Below are positions 1 through 8,599 of a stretch of DNA of 64,000 nt, piece after piece. The notes beneath the pieces were generated by a model. That model had not been told where the DNA came from. It was given only the letters and a program-made list of their open reading frames with translations, and searched no databases. The first letter of the stretch is position 1. The number at the start of each line of letters is the position of its first letter. The translations under genes were made by a program, and so were the position numbers. The DNA comes from Streptomyces poonensis (GTDB taxonomy: Bacteria > Actinomycetota > Actinomycetes > Streptomycetales > Streptomycetaceae): contig NZ_BMVW01000008.1 in NCBI RefSeq assembly GCF_014650915.1, forward strand, positions 237,851 to 301,850, written 5' to 3'.

Positions 1-3000
1 TTGCGGTTCGTCGTGCCGTCGGCCTGCTGGAACGCCTCGAAGATGACGGGGAGCTTCTCGGGTGCGATACCGATGCCGGTGTCGGAGACCGCGAAGGCGA
101 TCACCTCGTCGGTGTCGTCGCGGGTGTACTGGTTCGTGGGGTCCTCGACCCGGCAGACCCGCAGCTCGACCTTGCCGTTCGCGGTGAACTTGATCGCGTT
201 GGAGAGGAGGTTGCGCAGGATCTGCTGGAGGCGCTGCTCGTCCGAGTACATCTCGCGCGGCACGTCCTCGCCGACCGACACCTCCAGGGCGAGGCCGCGG
301 TCGAGGGTCAGCGGGCGAAACGTGGCGTGGACGTAGTCCAGCAGCTTGATCAGCGGCAGCCGCTTCGGGCGTACGTCCATCCGGCCCGCCTCGATCTTCG
401 ACAGGTCGAGGATGTCGTTGATCAGCTGGAGCAGGTCCGAGCCCGAACGGTGGATCGTGGCCGCGAACTGCACCTCCTGCTCGGAGAGATGGCCGTCCGG
501 ATTGTCGGAGAGCAGCCGGGCCAGGATGAGCAGCGAGTTCAGCGGGGTGCGCAGCTCGTGCGACATGTTCGCCAGGAACTCGGACTTGTACTGGGAGGAC
601 GTCGCCAGCAGGGCCGCCTTCTCCTCCAGTTCGGCGTTCGAGCGCTGCAACTCGCCCTGCTGCTTCTGCAGTTCGTCCGAGCGGTCCTGGAGCTGCATGG
701 CCAGCCGCTGCGACTCGCCGAGGAGCGCCTCCGTACGGGAGTTGGCGATGATCGTGTTGATGGCGACGCCGATGGTGTTCACGAACTGGTCGAAGAACGC
801 CAGGTGGACATCCGAGAAGCGGGAGAACGAGGCGAGCTCGACCACGCCGAGGAGCTTGTCCTCGAAGATGATCGGAATGATCACAATGGTGGACGGGGCC
901 GCCTCGCCCAGCCCGCTGCTGATCTTCATATAGTCCGGCGGCGCCTCCTCCACGAGGATCCGCTTCTTCTCGCGGGCCGCCTGCGCCACCAGCCCGTGCA
1001 CCGGCAGCCCGCCGGTCTCCACGGTCGCGCCCTGGGCCGCGCCGTACCCGGCGATGAAGGCGAGACCCTTGAGCCCCTCCTGGTACGCGGCCGTGCGCAG
1101 CGCCGCGCGGTCCTGGTCAGGATCCGCCAGGTAGAAGGCTCCGTACTGCGCGTTCACCAGCGGCGTCAGCTCGCGCAGGATCAGGTCGGCGACCTCCATC
1201 AGATCCCGGTGGCCCTGCATCAGGGACGCGAGCCGGGCCAGGTTCGACTCCAGCCAGTCCTTCGCCCGGGTGGTCTCGCGCAGGTTGGCCACCATCAGGT
1301 TGATGTTGTCCTTCAGCTCGGCGACCTCGCCGCGCGTCTCCACCGTGATCGAGCGCGACATGTCGCCCTGGGCCACGGCCGACGCCACCTCGGCGATGGC
1401 ACGGACCTGGGTGGTCAGATTGGACGCCAGCTCGTTCACGCTGGTCGTCAGGCGCTTCCAGGTGCCGTACACGGCCTCGACCCGGGCCTGGCCGCCGAGC
1501 TGCCCCTCCGAACCGACCTCCCGGGCCACGCGCGTGACCTCGGAGGAGAACGAGGAGAGCGTGTCCACCATCGTGTTGATGGTCGTCTTCAGCTCCAGGA
1601 TCTCGCCGCGCGCGTCCACGTCGATCTTCTTGGACAGGTCTCCCTGGGCCACCGCCGTGGCGACCTGGGCGATGTTCCGCACCTGTGAGGTGAGGTTGTC
1701 GGCCATGTAGTTGACGTTGTCGGTCAGGTCCCGCCACACCCCGGACACGCCCTGCACCTGGGCCCGGCCGCCGAGGCGCCCGTCGGTGCCGACCTCGCGG
1801 GCCACCCTCGTCACCTCGTCGGCGAAGGCGCGCAGCTGTTCCACCATGGTGTTGACGGTGTCCTTGAGTTCCAGGATCTCGCCCCGCGCGGACACCGTGA
1901 TCTTCTTCGACAGGTCGCCGTTCGCGACCGCCGTGGTGACCTGGGCGATGTTGCGGACCTGGGACGTCAGGTTCAGCGCCATGAAGTTGACGTTGTCGGT
2001 GAGGTCCTTCCACACCCCGGACACGCCCCGCACCTGCGCCTGACCGCCGAGGTTGCCCTCGGTGCCGACCTCGCGGGCGACGCGGGTGACCTCGTCGGCG
2101 AAGGCGGAGAGCTGGTCGACCATGGTGTTGATGGTCGACTTCAGCTCCAGGATCTCGCCCTTCGCCTCGACCGTGATCTTCTTGCCCAGATCGCCCTGGG
2201 CGACGGCCGTCGACACCAGCGCGATGTTCCGCACCTGTGAGGTGAGGTTGTCCGCCATGAAGTTGACGTTGTCGGTGAGGTCCTTCCAGACGCCCGACAC
2301 GCCCCGCACCTGGGCCCGGCCGCCGAGGTTGCCCTCGGTGCCGACCTCGCGGGCGACGCGGGTGACCTCGTCGGCGAAGGCGGAGAGCTGGTCGACCATG
2401 GTGTTGATGGTCGACTTCAGCTCCAGGATCTCGCCCTGCGCGTCCACCGTGATCTTCTGGCTGAGGTCGCCGTTGGCCACGGCCGTGGTGACCTGGGCGA
2501 TGTTGCGGACCTGCGAAGTGAGGTTCGACGCCATGAAGTTGACGTTGTCGGTGAGGTCCTTCCAGACGCCCGACACACCCGGCACCTGGGCCCGGCCGCC
2601 CAGCTGGCCCTCGGTGCCGACCTCGCGGGCGACGCGGGTGACCTCGTCGGCGAAGGCGGAGAGCTGCGCGACCATCGTGTTCACGGTGAGCTTCAGCTCC
2701 AGCAGCTCACCGGTCGCCTCCACGGTCACCGTACGGGTCAGATCGCCGCGCGCCACCGACGTGGTCACCAGGGCGATGTCCCGCACCTGCGCGGTCAGCC
2801 GGGACGCCATCGTGTTGACCGCCTCGGTCACGTTTCGCCAACTGCCGGACAGCCCCTGCACCTTGGCGCGCCCGCCGAGCCGTCCCTCGGTGCCGACCTC
2901 GCGCGCGACCCGGGTCACCTCCCCCGTGAAGAGGGACAGCTGGTCGACCATCTTGTTGACGGCCCGGCCCAGCCGGCGCAGGTCACCGCGGAGCTGCCGG

Positions 3001-3419
3001 TTGCCGTCGTGCAGGTCGACCCGCTGGGTGAGGTCGCCGCCGGCCACGGCGTCCAGCACGCGCGTGGCGTTCGCCGCCGGGGCCGCCAGGGCGTCCAGGA
3101 GCTGGTTCACATCGTCGACGCGGGAGGCCCAGCTGCCCTGCCCCGGGCTCGCCGACAGCCGCTCGTCGAGCCGGCCGTAGCGCACCAACTCCCGTCGGAC
3201 ACGCTGAACTTCACTGGTGAAGTGGGTGGTGCGATCCATGATCTGGTTGAAGACGGCGGTGAGTTCGGCCGGTATCCCGTGTCCCGTCTCCGGGGCCTTC
3301 CGGTAGTCGCCGTCCCGGGCGGCGATCATTGCCGCGAGCAGGGGACGAAGGTCGGATGCCCGAATCCATTCGTCTTTGTGACCGTCTTCGAGCATGCGCG
3401 TAGCAGTGTTCTCACTCAT
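1..3419 (-). CDS. Multi-HAMP cytoplasmic hybrid-type sensor histidine kinase (C-terminus beyond window)
   Basis: Signal-transducing histidine kinase, read on the minus strand from ATG at 3419 (MSENTATRMLEDGHK) and still open at base 1. No membrane segment precedes the HAMP array, so it is probably cytosolic. Seven HAMP units, marked by GDLTQRV, GDLTRTV, GDLSQKI, GDLGKKI, GDLSKKI (twice) and GDMSRSI, lie about 92 residues apart (roughly 3060 down to 1340). A GAF-like domain (about 1200-780), a coiled coil (about 720-600) and a HisKA domain with MSHELRTPLN (phospho-His near 555) follow. The N box (RNLLSNAIKF, near 200) and G1 box (SDTGIGI, near 80) are intact. Family members of this layout, such as streptomycete OsaA-type osmoadaptation kinases and fungal group III kinases, often end in receiver domains; that part is not visible. 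Divergent from the phosphatase gene at 3523. Confidence 0.93.
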   Translation of the reverse strand, partial: MSENTATRMLEDGHKDEWIRASDLRPLLAAMIAARDGDYRKAPETGHGIPAELTAVFNQIMDRTTHFTSEVQRVRRELVRYGRLDERLSASPGQGSWASRVDDVNQLLDALAAPAANATRVLDAVAGGDLTQRVDLHDGNRQLRGDLRRLGRAVNKMVDQLSLFTGEVTRVAREVGTEGRLGGRAKVQGLSGSWRNVTEAVNTMASRLTAQVRDIALVTTSVARGDLTRTVTVEATGELLELKLTVNTMVAQLSAFADEVTRVAREVGTEGQLGGRAQVPGVSGVWKDLTDNVNFMASNLTSQVRNIAQVTTAVANGDLSQKITVDAQGEILELKSTINTMVDQLSAFADEVTRVAREVGTEGNLGGRAQVRGVSGVWKDLTDNVNFMADNLTSQVRNIALVSTAVAQGDLGKKITVEAKGEILELKSTINTMVDQLSAFADEVTRVAREVGTEGNLGGQAQVRGVSGVWKDLTDNVNFMALNLTSQVRNIAQVTTAVANGDLSKKITVSARGEILELKDTVNTMVEQLRAFADEVTRVAREVGTDGRLGGRAQVQGVSGVWRDLTDNVNYMADNLTSQVRNIAQVATAVAQGDLSKKIDVDARGEILELKTTINTMVDTLSSFSSEVTRVAREVGSEGQLGGQARVEAVYGTWKRLTTSVNELASNLTTQVRAIAEVASAVAQGDMSRSITVETRGEVAELKDNINLMVANLRETTRAKDWLESNLARLASLMQGHRDLMEVADLILRELTPLVNAQYGAFYLADPDQDRAALRTAAYQEGLKGLAFIAGYGAAQGATVETGGLPVHGLVAQAAREKKRILVEEAPPDYMKISSGLGEAAPSTIVIIPIIFEDKLLGVVELASFSRFSDVHLAFFDQFVNTIGVAINTIIANSRTEALLGESQRLAMQLQDRSDELQKQQGELQRSNAELEEKAALLATSSQYKSEFLANMSHELRTPLNSLLILARLLSDNPDGHLSEQEVQFAATIHRSGSDLLQLINDILDLSKIEAGRMDVRPKRLPLIKLLDYVHATFRPLTLDRGLALEVSVGEDVPREMYSDEQRLQQILRNLLSNAIKFTANGKVELRVCRVEDPTNQYTRDDTDEVIAFAVSDTGIGIAPEKLPVIFEAFQQADGTTNR
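1330..3070 (-). repeat. Tandem HAMP-coding repeats, 276-bp period
   Basis: Inside the histidine kinase gene the sequence recurs every 276 bases (92 codons). Stretches near 2070-2160 and 2346-2436 are almost identical over about 90 bases, and related copies lie one period further on each side. The repeat encodes the HAMP core plus linker (AFADEVTRVAREVGTEG, then WKDLTDNVNFMA). Near-identity at synonymous sites in the central copies suggests recent duplication or gene conversion. Confidence 0.9.
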
Positions 3420-3522
3420 GGTGGCCCACTTCGGTAACTCGGCGCATATGGGCCTGGCCAGTCTGTCACTCTGTCCGTGCCACCCGAGGCTTATTCGTCC
3501 GAACTGCTCAGGGAGCCGTACA

Positions 3523-5469
3523 GTGGGGGCCATTCCGACGCAACGGGACATGATGTCCCGTGCTCCTGATACGCCTGCGCGGCAGGATGCGGACACACGC
3601 GCGGAAGCACATGTGCTGCTCTCCGGAGGACCACTCGCGGCAGGTGCCGCACGCCGCTTCGCCCGTGCCTGCGTCGCCGAATGGAGGCGGCTCGGCCTGC
3701 CCGGCGCCGACTCCCTCGGTGAGAACCTGGTCCACGACACCTTCGTCGTCGTCAGCGAACTGGTCACCAACGCCATCGTGCACGCCGGTACGGACGTGGA
3801 GCTGCTGTGCCGCCTGGAGCCAGCGGGACACTGCGCCGACGCCCCCGCCGGGATCGTCGTCGAGGTCTCCGACCACCACCCCGCGCGCCCCGTACGGGAC
3901 GAGGGCGCCCTCCGGCCGTACGACCGCCCGCAGGGCGGGGCGGAGTACGGGCGCGGACTGCGGCTGGTGTCCGCGCTCTCCGACGCCTGGGGCATCACCT
4001 ACCGCACCGGCGTGAAGACCGTCTGGGCGCGGCTGCCGGTCGACCGGGCCCCGACCGACGAGGAGCGCACCGACGCGTACGGCGACGCGCACCCGGACCA
4101 CGGGCAGGGCCTCACCGAGATGCCCACCCCGTGGCCCGGACGGAACGTGGAACGGGACCAGGGATGGCTCAACCACGGCGCCCTGTCCTTCCTCGCGGAG
4201 GCCTCCGACCTGCTCGCCGGGCAGCTCGACGAGGACCTGGTCGCCGCGCTCACCGGGCAGCTGCTGGTCCCGCGGCTGGCCGACTGGTGCGCGGTATGGC
4301 TCGAGGACGAGGCCATGGGCTGGCGCGGCACCGAGGGCGTCAGCGTCAGCGGACCGCGGCTCGCGCGCGTGTGGCACATCAGCGAGAACCGCATCGAGCA
4401 GCTCCGCCGGGCGCTGGAGAAGGACCCGCCGCGGCTGCCCGACTCGGTGCGCTCGCGCGCGGTGCCCGTGCCCTGGCCGGCCGGCGCCCTGAGCGAGCGG
4501 GACGCCACCGGGGCCGCGTTCGCGTACCGGCTGATCGCGGGCGGCCGGCCGCTCGGCACCCTGGTCATCGGGCGGGCCGGCGTCCCCCGGTTCCCCGACG
4601 AGGTCACCGGACTCGTCGAGGACCTCAGCCGCCGGGTGGCCCTCGCCATCGGCGCCGCCCGCCAGTACGCCCGGCAGGCCACCATCAGCCGGGTCCTCCA
4701 GCGGGGCCTGCTCCCCGGCGCGGTCGCGGAGATCCCCGGCATGCACAGCGCGCTCGTCTACGAGCCCTGCGACCAGGGCGGCCCCAGCGGCGACTTCTAC
4801 GACCTGTTCCCGGCGGGCGACGGACGCTGGTGCTTCGCCCTCGGCGACGTCCAGGGCAAGGGGCCCGAGGCCGCCGTCGTCATCGGGCTCGCCCGGCCCT
4901 GGCTGCGGCTGCTCGCCCGCGAGGGCTACCAGGTCGGCGAGGTCCTGGACCGCCTCAACCAGCTGCTCCTCGACGACGCGACCGAGACGGCGGACGCGGC
5001 CGCGCGGGCCCTGGTCAAGGCCGGCGGTACGGTCCTCGGCGCCGACGAGGGCCCGCAGAACCGCTTCCTGTCCCTGCTCTACGGCGAGCTGGTGCCCTTC
5101 GCCGGCGGAGTCCGCTGCACCCTCGCCTCCGCGGGCCACCCCCTGCCGCTGCTCCTCGGCCCCGACGGCGGCGTCCGCACCGCCGCCGAGCCGCAGACCC
5201 TGCTCGGCGTGATCGAGGACAACGCGTACACCTCGGAGAGCTTCGAGCTGCACTCCGGCGACACATTGCTGTGCGTGACCGACGGGGTGACCGAGCGCCG
5301 CTCCGGAGCGCAGATGTTCGACGACGGGGACGGGCTGGCGGCGGCCCTGTCCGGCTGCGCCGGGCTCAGCGCGGACCTCGTCGCCGAGCGGGTCAGGAGG
5401 CTGGTGCACGAGTTCGGCGAGGGGCTGCCGGAGGACGACCTGGCGCTGCTGGTGCTGCGGGCGGAGTAG
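3523..5469 (+). CDS. SpoIIE-family PP2C phosphatase with N-terminal anti-sigma-type ATPase domain
   Basis: Predicted serine/threonine phosphatase of the partner-switching type, acting on anti-sigma antagonists. With GTG at 3523 (GGGAG seven bases upstream) it is 648 aa; ATG at 3550 or 3553 is an alternative. Domains: a HATPase_c_2 (RsbW-like) fold at about 45-190 with an N-box-like ELVTNAIVHA at 79-88 and the glycine lid EYGRGLRLV; a GAF-like middle region at about 225-390; and a SpoIIE/PP2C domain at about 410-645 with SGDFYD near 422, GDVQGKGPEA near 440 and CVTDGVTERR near the end. The kinase-like and phosphatase domains in one chain could let it both bind and dephosphorylate an anti-anti-sigma factor. 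It is divergent from the multi-HAMP kinase, which suggests a shared signalling circuit (inference). Confidence 0.9.
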   Translation: MGAIPTQRDMMSRAPDTPARQDADTRAEAHVLLSGGPLAAGAARRFARACVAEWRRLGLPGADSLGENLVHDTFVVVSELVTNAIVHAGTDVELLCRLEPAGHCADAPAGIVVEVSDHHPARPVRDEGALRPYDRPQGGAEYGRGLRLVSALSDAWGITYRTGVKTVWARLPVDRAPTDEERTDAYGDAHPDHGQGLTEMPTPWPGRNVERDQGWLNHGALSFLAEASDLLAGQLDEDLVAALTGQLLVPRLADWCAVWLEDEAMGWRGTEGVSVSGPRLARVWHISENRIEQLRRALEKDPPRLPDSVRSRAVPVPWPAGALSERDATGAAFAYRLIAGGRPLGTLVIGRAGVPRFPDEVTGLVEDLSRRVALAIGAARQYARQATISRVLQRGLLPGAVAEIPGMHSALVYEPCDQGGPSGDFYDLFPAGDGRWCFALGDVQGKGPEAAVVIGLARPWLRLLAREGYQVGEVLDRLNQLLLDDATETADAAARALVKAGGTVLGADEGPQNRFLSLLYGELVPFAGGVRCTLASAGHPLPLLLGPDGGVRTAAEPQTLLGVIEDNAYTSESFELHSGDTLLCVTDGVTERRSGAQMFDDGDGLAAALSGCAGLSADLVAERVRRLVHEFGEGLPEDDLALLVLRAE

Positions 5470-5513
5470 GGCGCCCGTCTTCGTTCCCGCCCGTGTACGG
5501 GACAATGGAACGC

Positions 5514-6746
5514 ATGCCTTCCGCACTCCCCGACGGTGAGCCCGTCCCCGACGACGGGTCGCTGCCCGCGCACGCCCTCGCCGGTGCCGCTGAGCGGCCC
5601 CTCGGGTTCTACCTGCACGTCCCGTACTGCGCGACCCGCTGCGGCTACTGCGACTTCAACACCTACACGGCCACCGAGCTGCGCGGCACCGGCGGTGTCC
5701 TCGCCTCGCGGGACAACTATGCGGAGACCCTGGTCGAGGAGGTCCGGCTGGCCCGCAAGGTCCTCGGCGACGACCCGCGCCCGGTGCGCACGGTCTTCGT
5801 CGGCGGCGGCACGCCGACGCTCCTCGCCGCGGACGACCTCGTACGGATGCTGGGGGCGGTCCGGGACGAGTTCGGGCTCGCGGCCGACGCCGAGGTGACC
5901 ACGGAGGCGAACCCGGAGTCGGTGGACCCGGCGTATCTGGCCACCCTCCGCGAGGGCGGCTTCAACCGGATCTCGTTCGGCATGCAGAGCGCCCGCCGCC
6001 ACGTGCTCCAGGTCCTCGACCGCACGCACACCCCCGGCCGCCCCGAGGCCTGCGTCGCCGAGGCACGTGCGGCCGGCTTCGAGCACGTCAACCTGGACCT
6101 GATCTACGGGACCCCCGGCGAGTCCGACGACGACTGGCGGGCCTCGCTGGACGCCGCGATCGGGGCGGGACCGGACCATGTGTCGGCGTACGCGCTGATC
6201 GTCGAGGAGGGCACGCAGCTCGCCCGCCGGATCCGCCGGGGCGAGGTCCCGATGACCGACGACGACGTCCACGCGGACCGCTATCTGATCGCCGACGAGG
6301 TGCTCGCGGCGGCCGGCTACCACTGGTACGAGGTCTCCAACTGGGCCACCACCGAGGCGGGCCGCTGCCTCCACAACGAGCTGTACTGGCGCGGTGCCGA
6401 CTGGTGGGGCGCCGGCCCCGGCGCCCACAGCCACGTGGGCGGGGTGCGCTGGTGGAACGTGAAGCACCCGGGCGCGTACGCGGCGGCGCTGGCGGCCGGG
6501 AAGTCCCCGGGCGCCGGGCGCGAGCTGCTGTCCGACGAGGACCGCCGGGTGGAGCGGATCCTGCTGGAGCTGCGGCTGCGCGACGGGTGCCCGCTGTCGC
6601 TCCTGCGCGAGGAGGGGCTGGCCGCGTCCCGGCGGGCCCTCGCGGACGGCTTGCTGGAGCCCGGGCCGTACGAGGAGGGGCGGGCCGTGCTGACCCTGCG
6701 AGGGCGGCTGCTGGCGGACGCGGTGGTCAGGGACCTGGTGGACTGA
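5514..6746 (+). CDS. hemW: Radical SAM heme chaperone HemW (HemN-like)
   Basis: 410 aa from ATG 5514; an in-frame ATG lies at 5505. The radical-SAM cluster motif CxxxCxxC is C39, C43 and C46 (YCATRCGYCDFNTY). The next position is Phe where true coproporphyrinogen dehydrogenases (HemN) carry a fourth Cys, which places it in the HemW heme-chaperone branch. GGGTP, typical of SAM binding, is near residue 101, and the HemN_C-like tail is present. It follows the phosphatase gene by 44 bases and lies upstream of hrcA-dnaJ2, as is usual in actinobacteria and many Firmicutes. Often annotated as oxygen-independent coproporphyrinogen III oxidase; the HemW reading is preferred. Confidence 0.93.
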   Translation: MPSALPDGEPVPDDGSLPAHALAGAAERPLGFYLHVPYCATRCGYCDFNTYTATELRGTGGVLASRDNYAETLVEEVRLARKVLGDDPRPVRTVFVGGGTPTLLAADDLVRMLGAVRDEFGLAADAEVTTEANPESVDPAYLATLREGGFNRISFGMQSARRHVLQVLDRTHTPGRPEACVAEARAAGFEHVNLDLIYGTPGESDDDWRASLDAAIGAGPDHVSAYALIVEEGTQLARRIRRGEVPMTDDDVHADRYLIADEVLAAAGYHWYEVSNWATTEAGRCLHNELYWRGADWWGAGPGAHSHVGGVRWWNVKHPGAYAAALAAGKSPGAGRELLSDEDRRVERILLELRLRDGCPLSLLREEGLAASRRALADGLLEPGPYEEGRAVLTLRGRLLADAVVRDLVD

Positions 6747-6785
6747 GGCCCGCGGAACGTTCCCGTTCCCGGGCCGGTCCCGTCG

Positions 6786-7592
6786 TCATGCCTCCGGAGC
6801 CGTGACGAAATCGATCAGCTCCTCGACGCGGCCCAGGAGCGCGGGCTCCAGGTCCTTGTAGCTCCGCACCGCGCCGAGGATGCGCTGCCAGGCCGCGCCC
6901 GTGTTCTCCGGCCAGCCCAGCGCCCGGCACACGCCCGCCTTCCAGTCCTGGCCGCGCGGGACGCGGGGCCACGCCTCGATCCCCATGGACGACGGCTTCA
7001 CCGCCTCCCAGACGTCGATGTACGGGTGGCCCACCACGAGGGCGTACTCGCTGGTCACCGACTCGGCGATACGGGACTCCTTGCTGCCGGGGACCAGGTG
7101 GTCGACCAGCACGCCGAGGCGCGCGTCCGGGCCGGGCGCGAAGTCGGCGACGATCGACGGCAGGTCGTCGACGCCCTCCAGGTACTCGACGACGACGCCC
7201 TCGATGCGCAGGTCGTCGCCCCATACCTTCTCGACCAGCTCGGCGTCGTGGCGGCCCTCCACGTAGATGCGCCCGGCACGGGCCACACGCGCGCGGGCGC
7301 CCGGGACCGCGACGGAGCCGGATGCCGTACGCGAGGGGCGGACCGGGGCGGCGGAGGGGCGCACGAGGGTCACCACCCGCCCCTCCAGCAGGAACCCGCG
7401 CGGCTGCAGCGGGAACACCCGGTGCTTGCCGAAGCGGTCCTCCAGCGTGACCGTGCCCGCCTCGCAGCGGATCACCGCGCCGCAGAAACCGGTTCCGGGC
7501 TCCTCGACCACGAGCCCCGGCTCCGCCGGTACCTCGGGAGCGGGCTGTGACTTCTTCCACGGCGGGGTCAGGTCGGTGGAGTACTGGCGCAT
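6786..7592 (-). CDS. DUF3097 family protein
   Basis: 268 aa from ATG 7592 (MRQYSTDLTPPWKK). It has the actinobacterial DUF3097 signature: a small N-terminal beta domain, then GRIYVEGRHDAELVEKVWG, LPSIVADFAPGPDARLGVLVDHLVPGSKE, and HPYIDVWEAVKP. VEGRHDAELVEKVWG followed by LVDHLVPGSKE resembles a Toprim-like core (acidic residue in xxEGRHD, then DH), which suggests nucleic-acid or nucleotide chemistry, but no function is established for the family to my knowledge. Longer upstream starts would run into the neighbouring hydrolase and are unlikely. It runs convergent to hemW. Confidence 0.85.
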   Translation of the reverse strand: MRQYSTDLTPPWKKSQPAPEVPAEPGLVVEEPGTGFCGAVIRCEAGTVTLEDRFGKHRVFPLQPRGFLLEGRVVTLVRPSAAPVRPSRTASGSVAVPGARARVARAGRIYVEGRHDAELVEKVWGDDLRIEGVVVEYLEGVDDLPSIVADFAPGPDARLGVLVDHLVPGSKESRIAESVTSEYALVVGHPYIDVWEAVKPSSMGIEAWPRVPRGQDWKAGVCRALGWPENTGAAWQRILGAVRSYKDLEPALLGRVEELIDFVTAPEA

Positions 7593-7638
7593 TCGAGTGA
7601 CGATAGGAGAAAGAGCGCCCCCTGTGGCGCCCGACCGG

Positions 7639-8400
7639 CTACGACACGCCGAAGCGGGCCGCCAGTGCGTCCCGCTGCGCCCGTACGAACCCCGCGTCCA
7701 CCACCGCTCCGTGCCCGGGCACGTACCGCGCCTCCTCCCCGCCCAGCGCCAGCAGCCGGTCCAGCGCGGCCGGCCAGCGCGCGGGGACGGCGTCCGGGCC
7801 CGCCTGGGGTTCGCCGGACTCCTCGACCAGGTCGCCACAGAACACCACCGCGGGCTCACCGGGTTCGCCGGGTTCTCCGGGTTCTCCGGGCACGAGGACG
7901 GCGAGGTCGTGGGCGGTGTGGCCCGGACCCACGTTCGCCAGCAGCACCCGCAGCCCGCCGCCCAGGTCCAGCGTCCGCTCCCCGGAGATCAGGTGCAGGG
8001 GACGGCAGAGCAGGGCGGCGGCCTCGGCCGCCTCGCGCTCGTCCAGGCCGTTGCGCACCGCGTCGGCGCGGAGTTCCTCGCCCCCGGCGAAGAGGACCAC
8101 GTCCAGGCCCGCCGCGCCGAGCACCTCGGCCTCGGCCTCGGCGAAGGCCGCCGCACCGAAGACGTGGTCGAAGTGCGAATGGGTCAGCGCGAGATGCGTC
8201 ACACGGCGGTCGTCACCGAGCAGCCGCCGCGCCTCCTCGCGCAACAGCGCGCCCTCCCGCAGGCTCGAACCCGCGTCGATCAGGAGGACGGCACCGTCCC
8301 CCACGACCAGTCCGGCCGTGCAGTCCCAGACCGGAAGTCTGCGGCGTCCCACGCGCGGGGTGACTTCCTCCCACCCCGCCTCTTCCCAAGCGACCGTCAT
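7639..8400 (-). CDS. Metallo-beta-lactamase-fold hydrolase
   Basis: 253 aa. The metal-binding motif THSHFDH (H74, H76, D78, H79) is intact. GPGHTAHD supplies the next His, CGDL the bridging Asp, and VPGHG the last His, so both metal sites look complete. Glyoxalase II-like or lactonase-like hydrolysis is possible; the substrate cannot be assigned. A run of four GEP triplets (near 7855-7893) lies between the third His and the bridging Asp, as a surface loop expansion. It is co-directional with the DUF3097 gene, 46 bases apart, so the two could be co-transcribed. Confidence 0.88.
   Translation of the reverse strand: MTVAWEEAGWEEVTPRVGRRRLPVWDCTAGLVVGDGAVLLIDAGSSLREGALLREEARRLLGDDRRVTHLALTHSHFDHVFGAAAFAEAEAEVLGAAGLDVVLFAGGEELRADAVRNGLDEREAAEAAALLCRPLHLISGERTLDLGGGLRVLLANVGPGHTAHDLAVLVPGEPGEPGEPGEPAVVFCGDLVEESGEPQAGPDAVPARWPAALDRLLALGGEEARYVPGHGAVVDAGFVRAQRDALAARFGVS
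7855..7893 (-). repeat. 9-bp minisatellite coding for Gly-Glu-Pro repeats
   Basis: Tandem copies of a 9-base unit (ccgggttct and variants) expand the hydrolase loop as Gly-Glu-Pro triplets without breaking the frame. Candidate for copy-number variation between strains. Confidence 0.75.
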
Positions 8401-8492
8401 ACGCCGACGCTAACGGCAGGCGTGCGTGACATCGGCGGTACGACATGGCGGGACACGTCGGTACACGTCGGCACGACATCGCGCGGCCGCCC

Positions 8493-8523
8493 TTGCCGGG
8501 GTCGTACCCGACCGCCGTACACT
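8493..8523 (+). promoter_or_regulatory. Candidate housekeeping promoter of hrcA-dnaJ2
   Basis: TTGCCG (8493-8498) and TACACT (8518-8523) are separated by 19 bases and sit directly upstream of the CIRCE palindrome. The spacing is slightly long. Repressor binding at CIRCE would cover the start of transcription. Confidence 0.55.
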
Positions 8524-8532
8524 GGGGAACGC

Positions 8533-8557
8533 TGGCACTCACCCGGGGTGAGTGCCA
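8533..8557. promoter_or_regulatory. CIRCE operator (HrcA-binding inverted repeat)
   Basis: The sequence TGGCACTC-N9-GAGTGCCA is the CIRCE consensus with streptomycete base changes at the ends. The complementarity continues into the spacer, so 8533-8544 and 8546-8557 are perfect 12-base arms around a single G. It lies 42 bases upstream of the hrcA start, which implies HrcA autorepression. Confidence 0.93.
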
Positions 8558-8599
8558 AGGAGGAAGAGCCGCGGGACGGACGATCTGGAGGTGTGCGCG

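Noticed and set aside
1330..3070. CRISPR-like or satellite array from 276-base repeats
   Set aside because: Repeats are in-frame protein-coding HAMP units with no spacers; no cas genes are nearby.
3394..3522. Earlier start for the SpoIIE phosphatase at 3394
   Set aside because: It would overlap the divergent kinase start at 3419, and the GTG at 3523 has a proper ribosome site.
7639..8400. Metallo-beta-lactamase hydrolase as an antibiotic-resistance gene
   Set aside because: The fold is shared by many housekeeping hydrolases, and no secretion signal or resistance context is seen.
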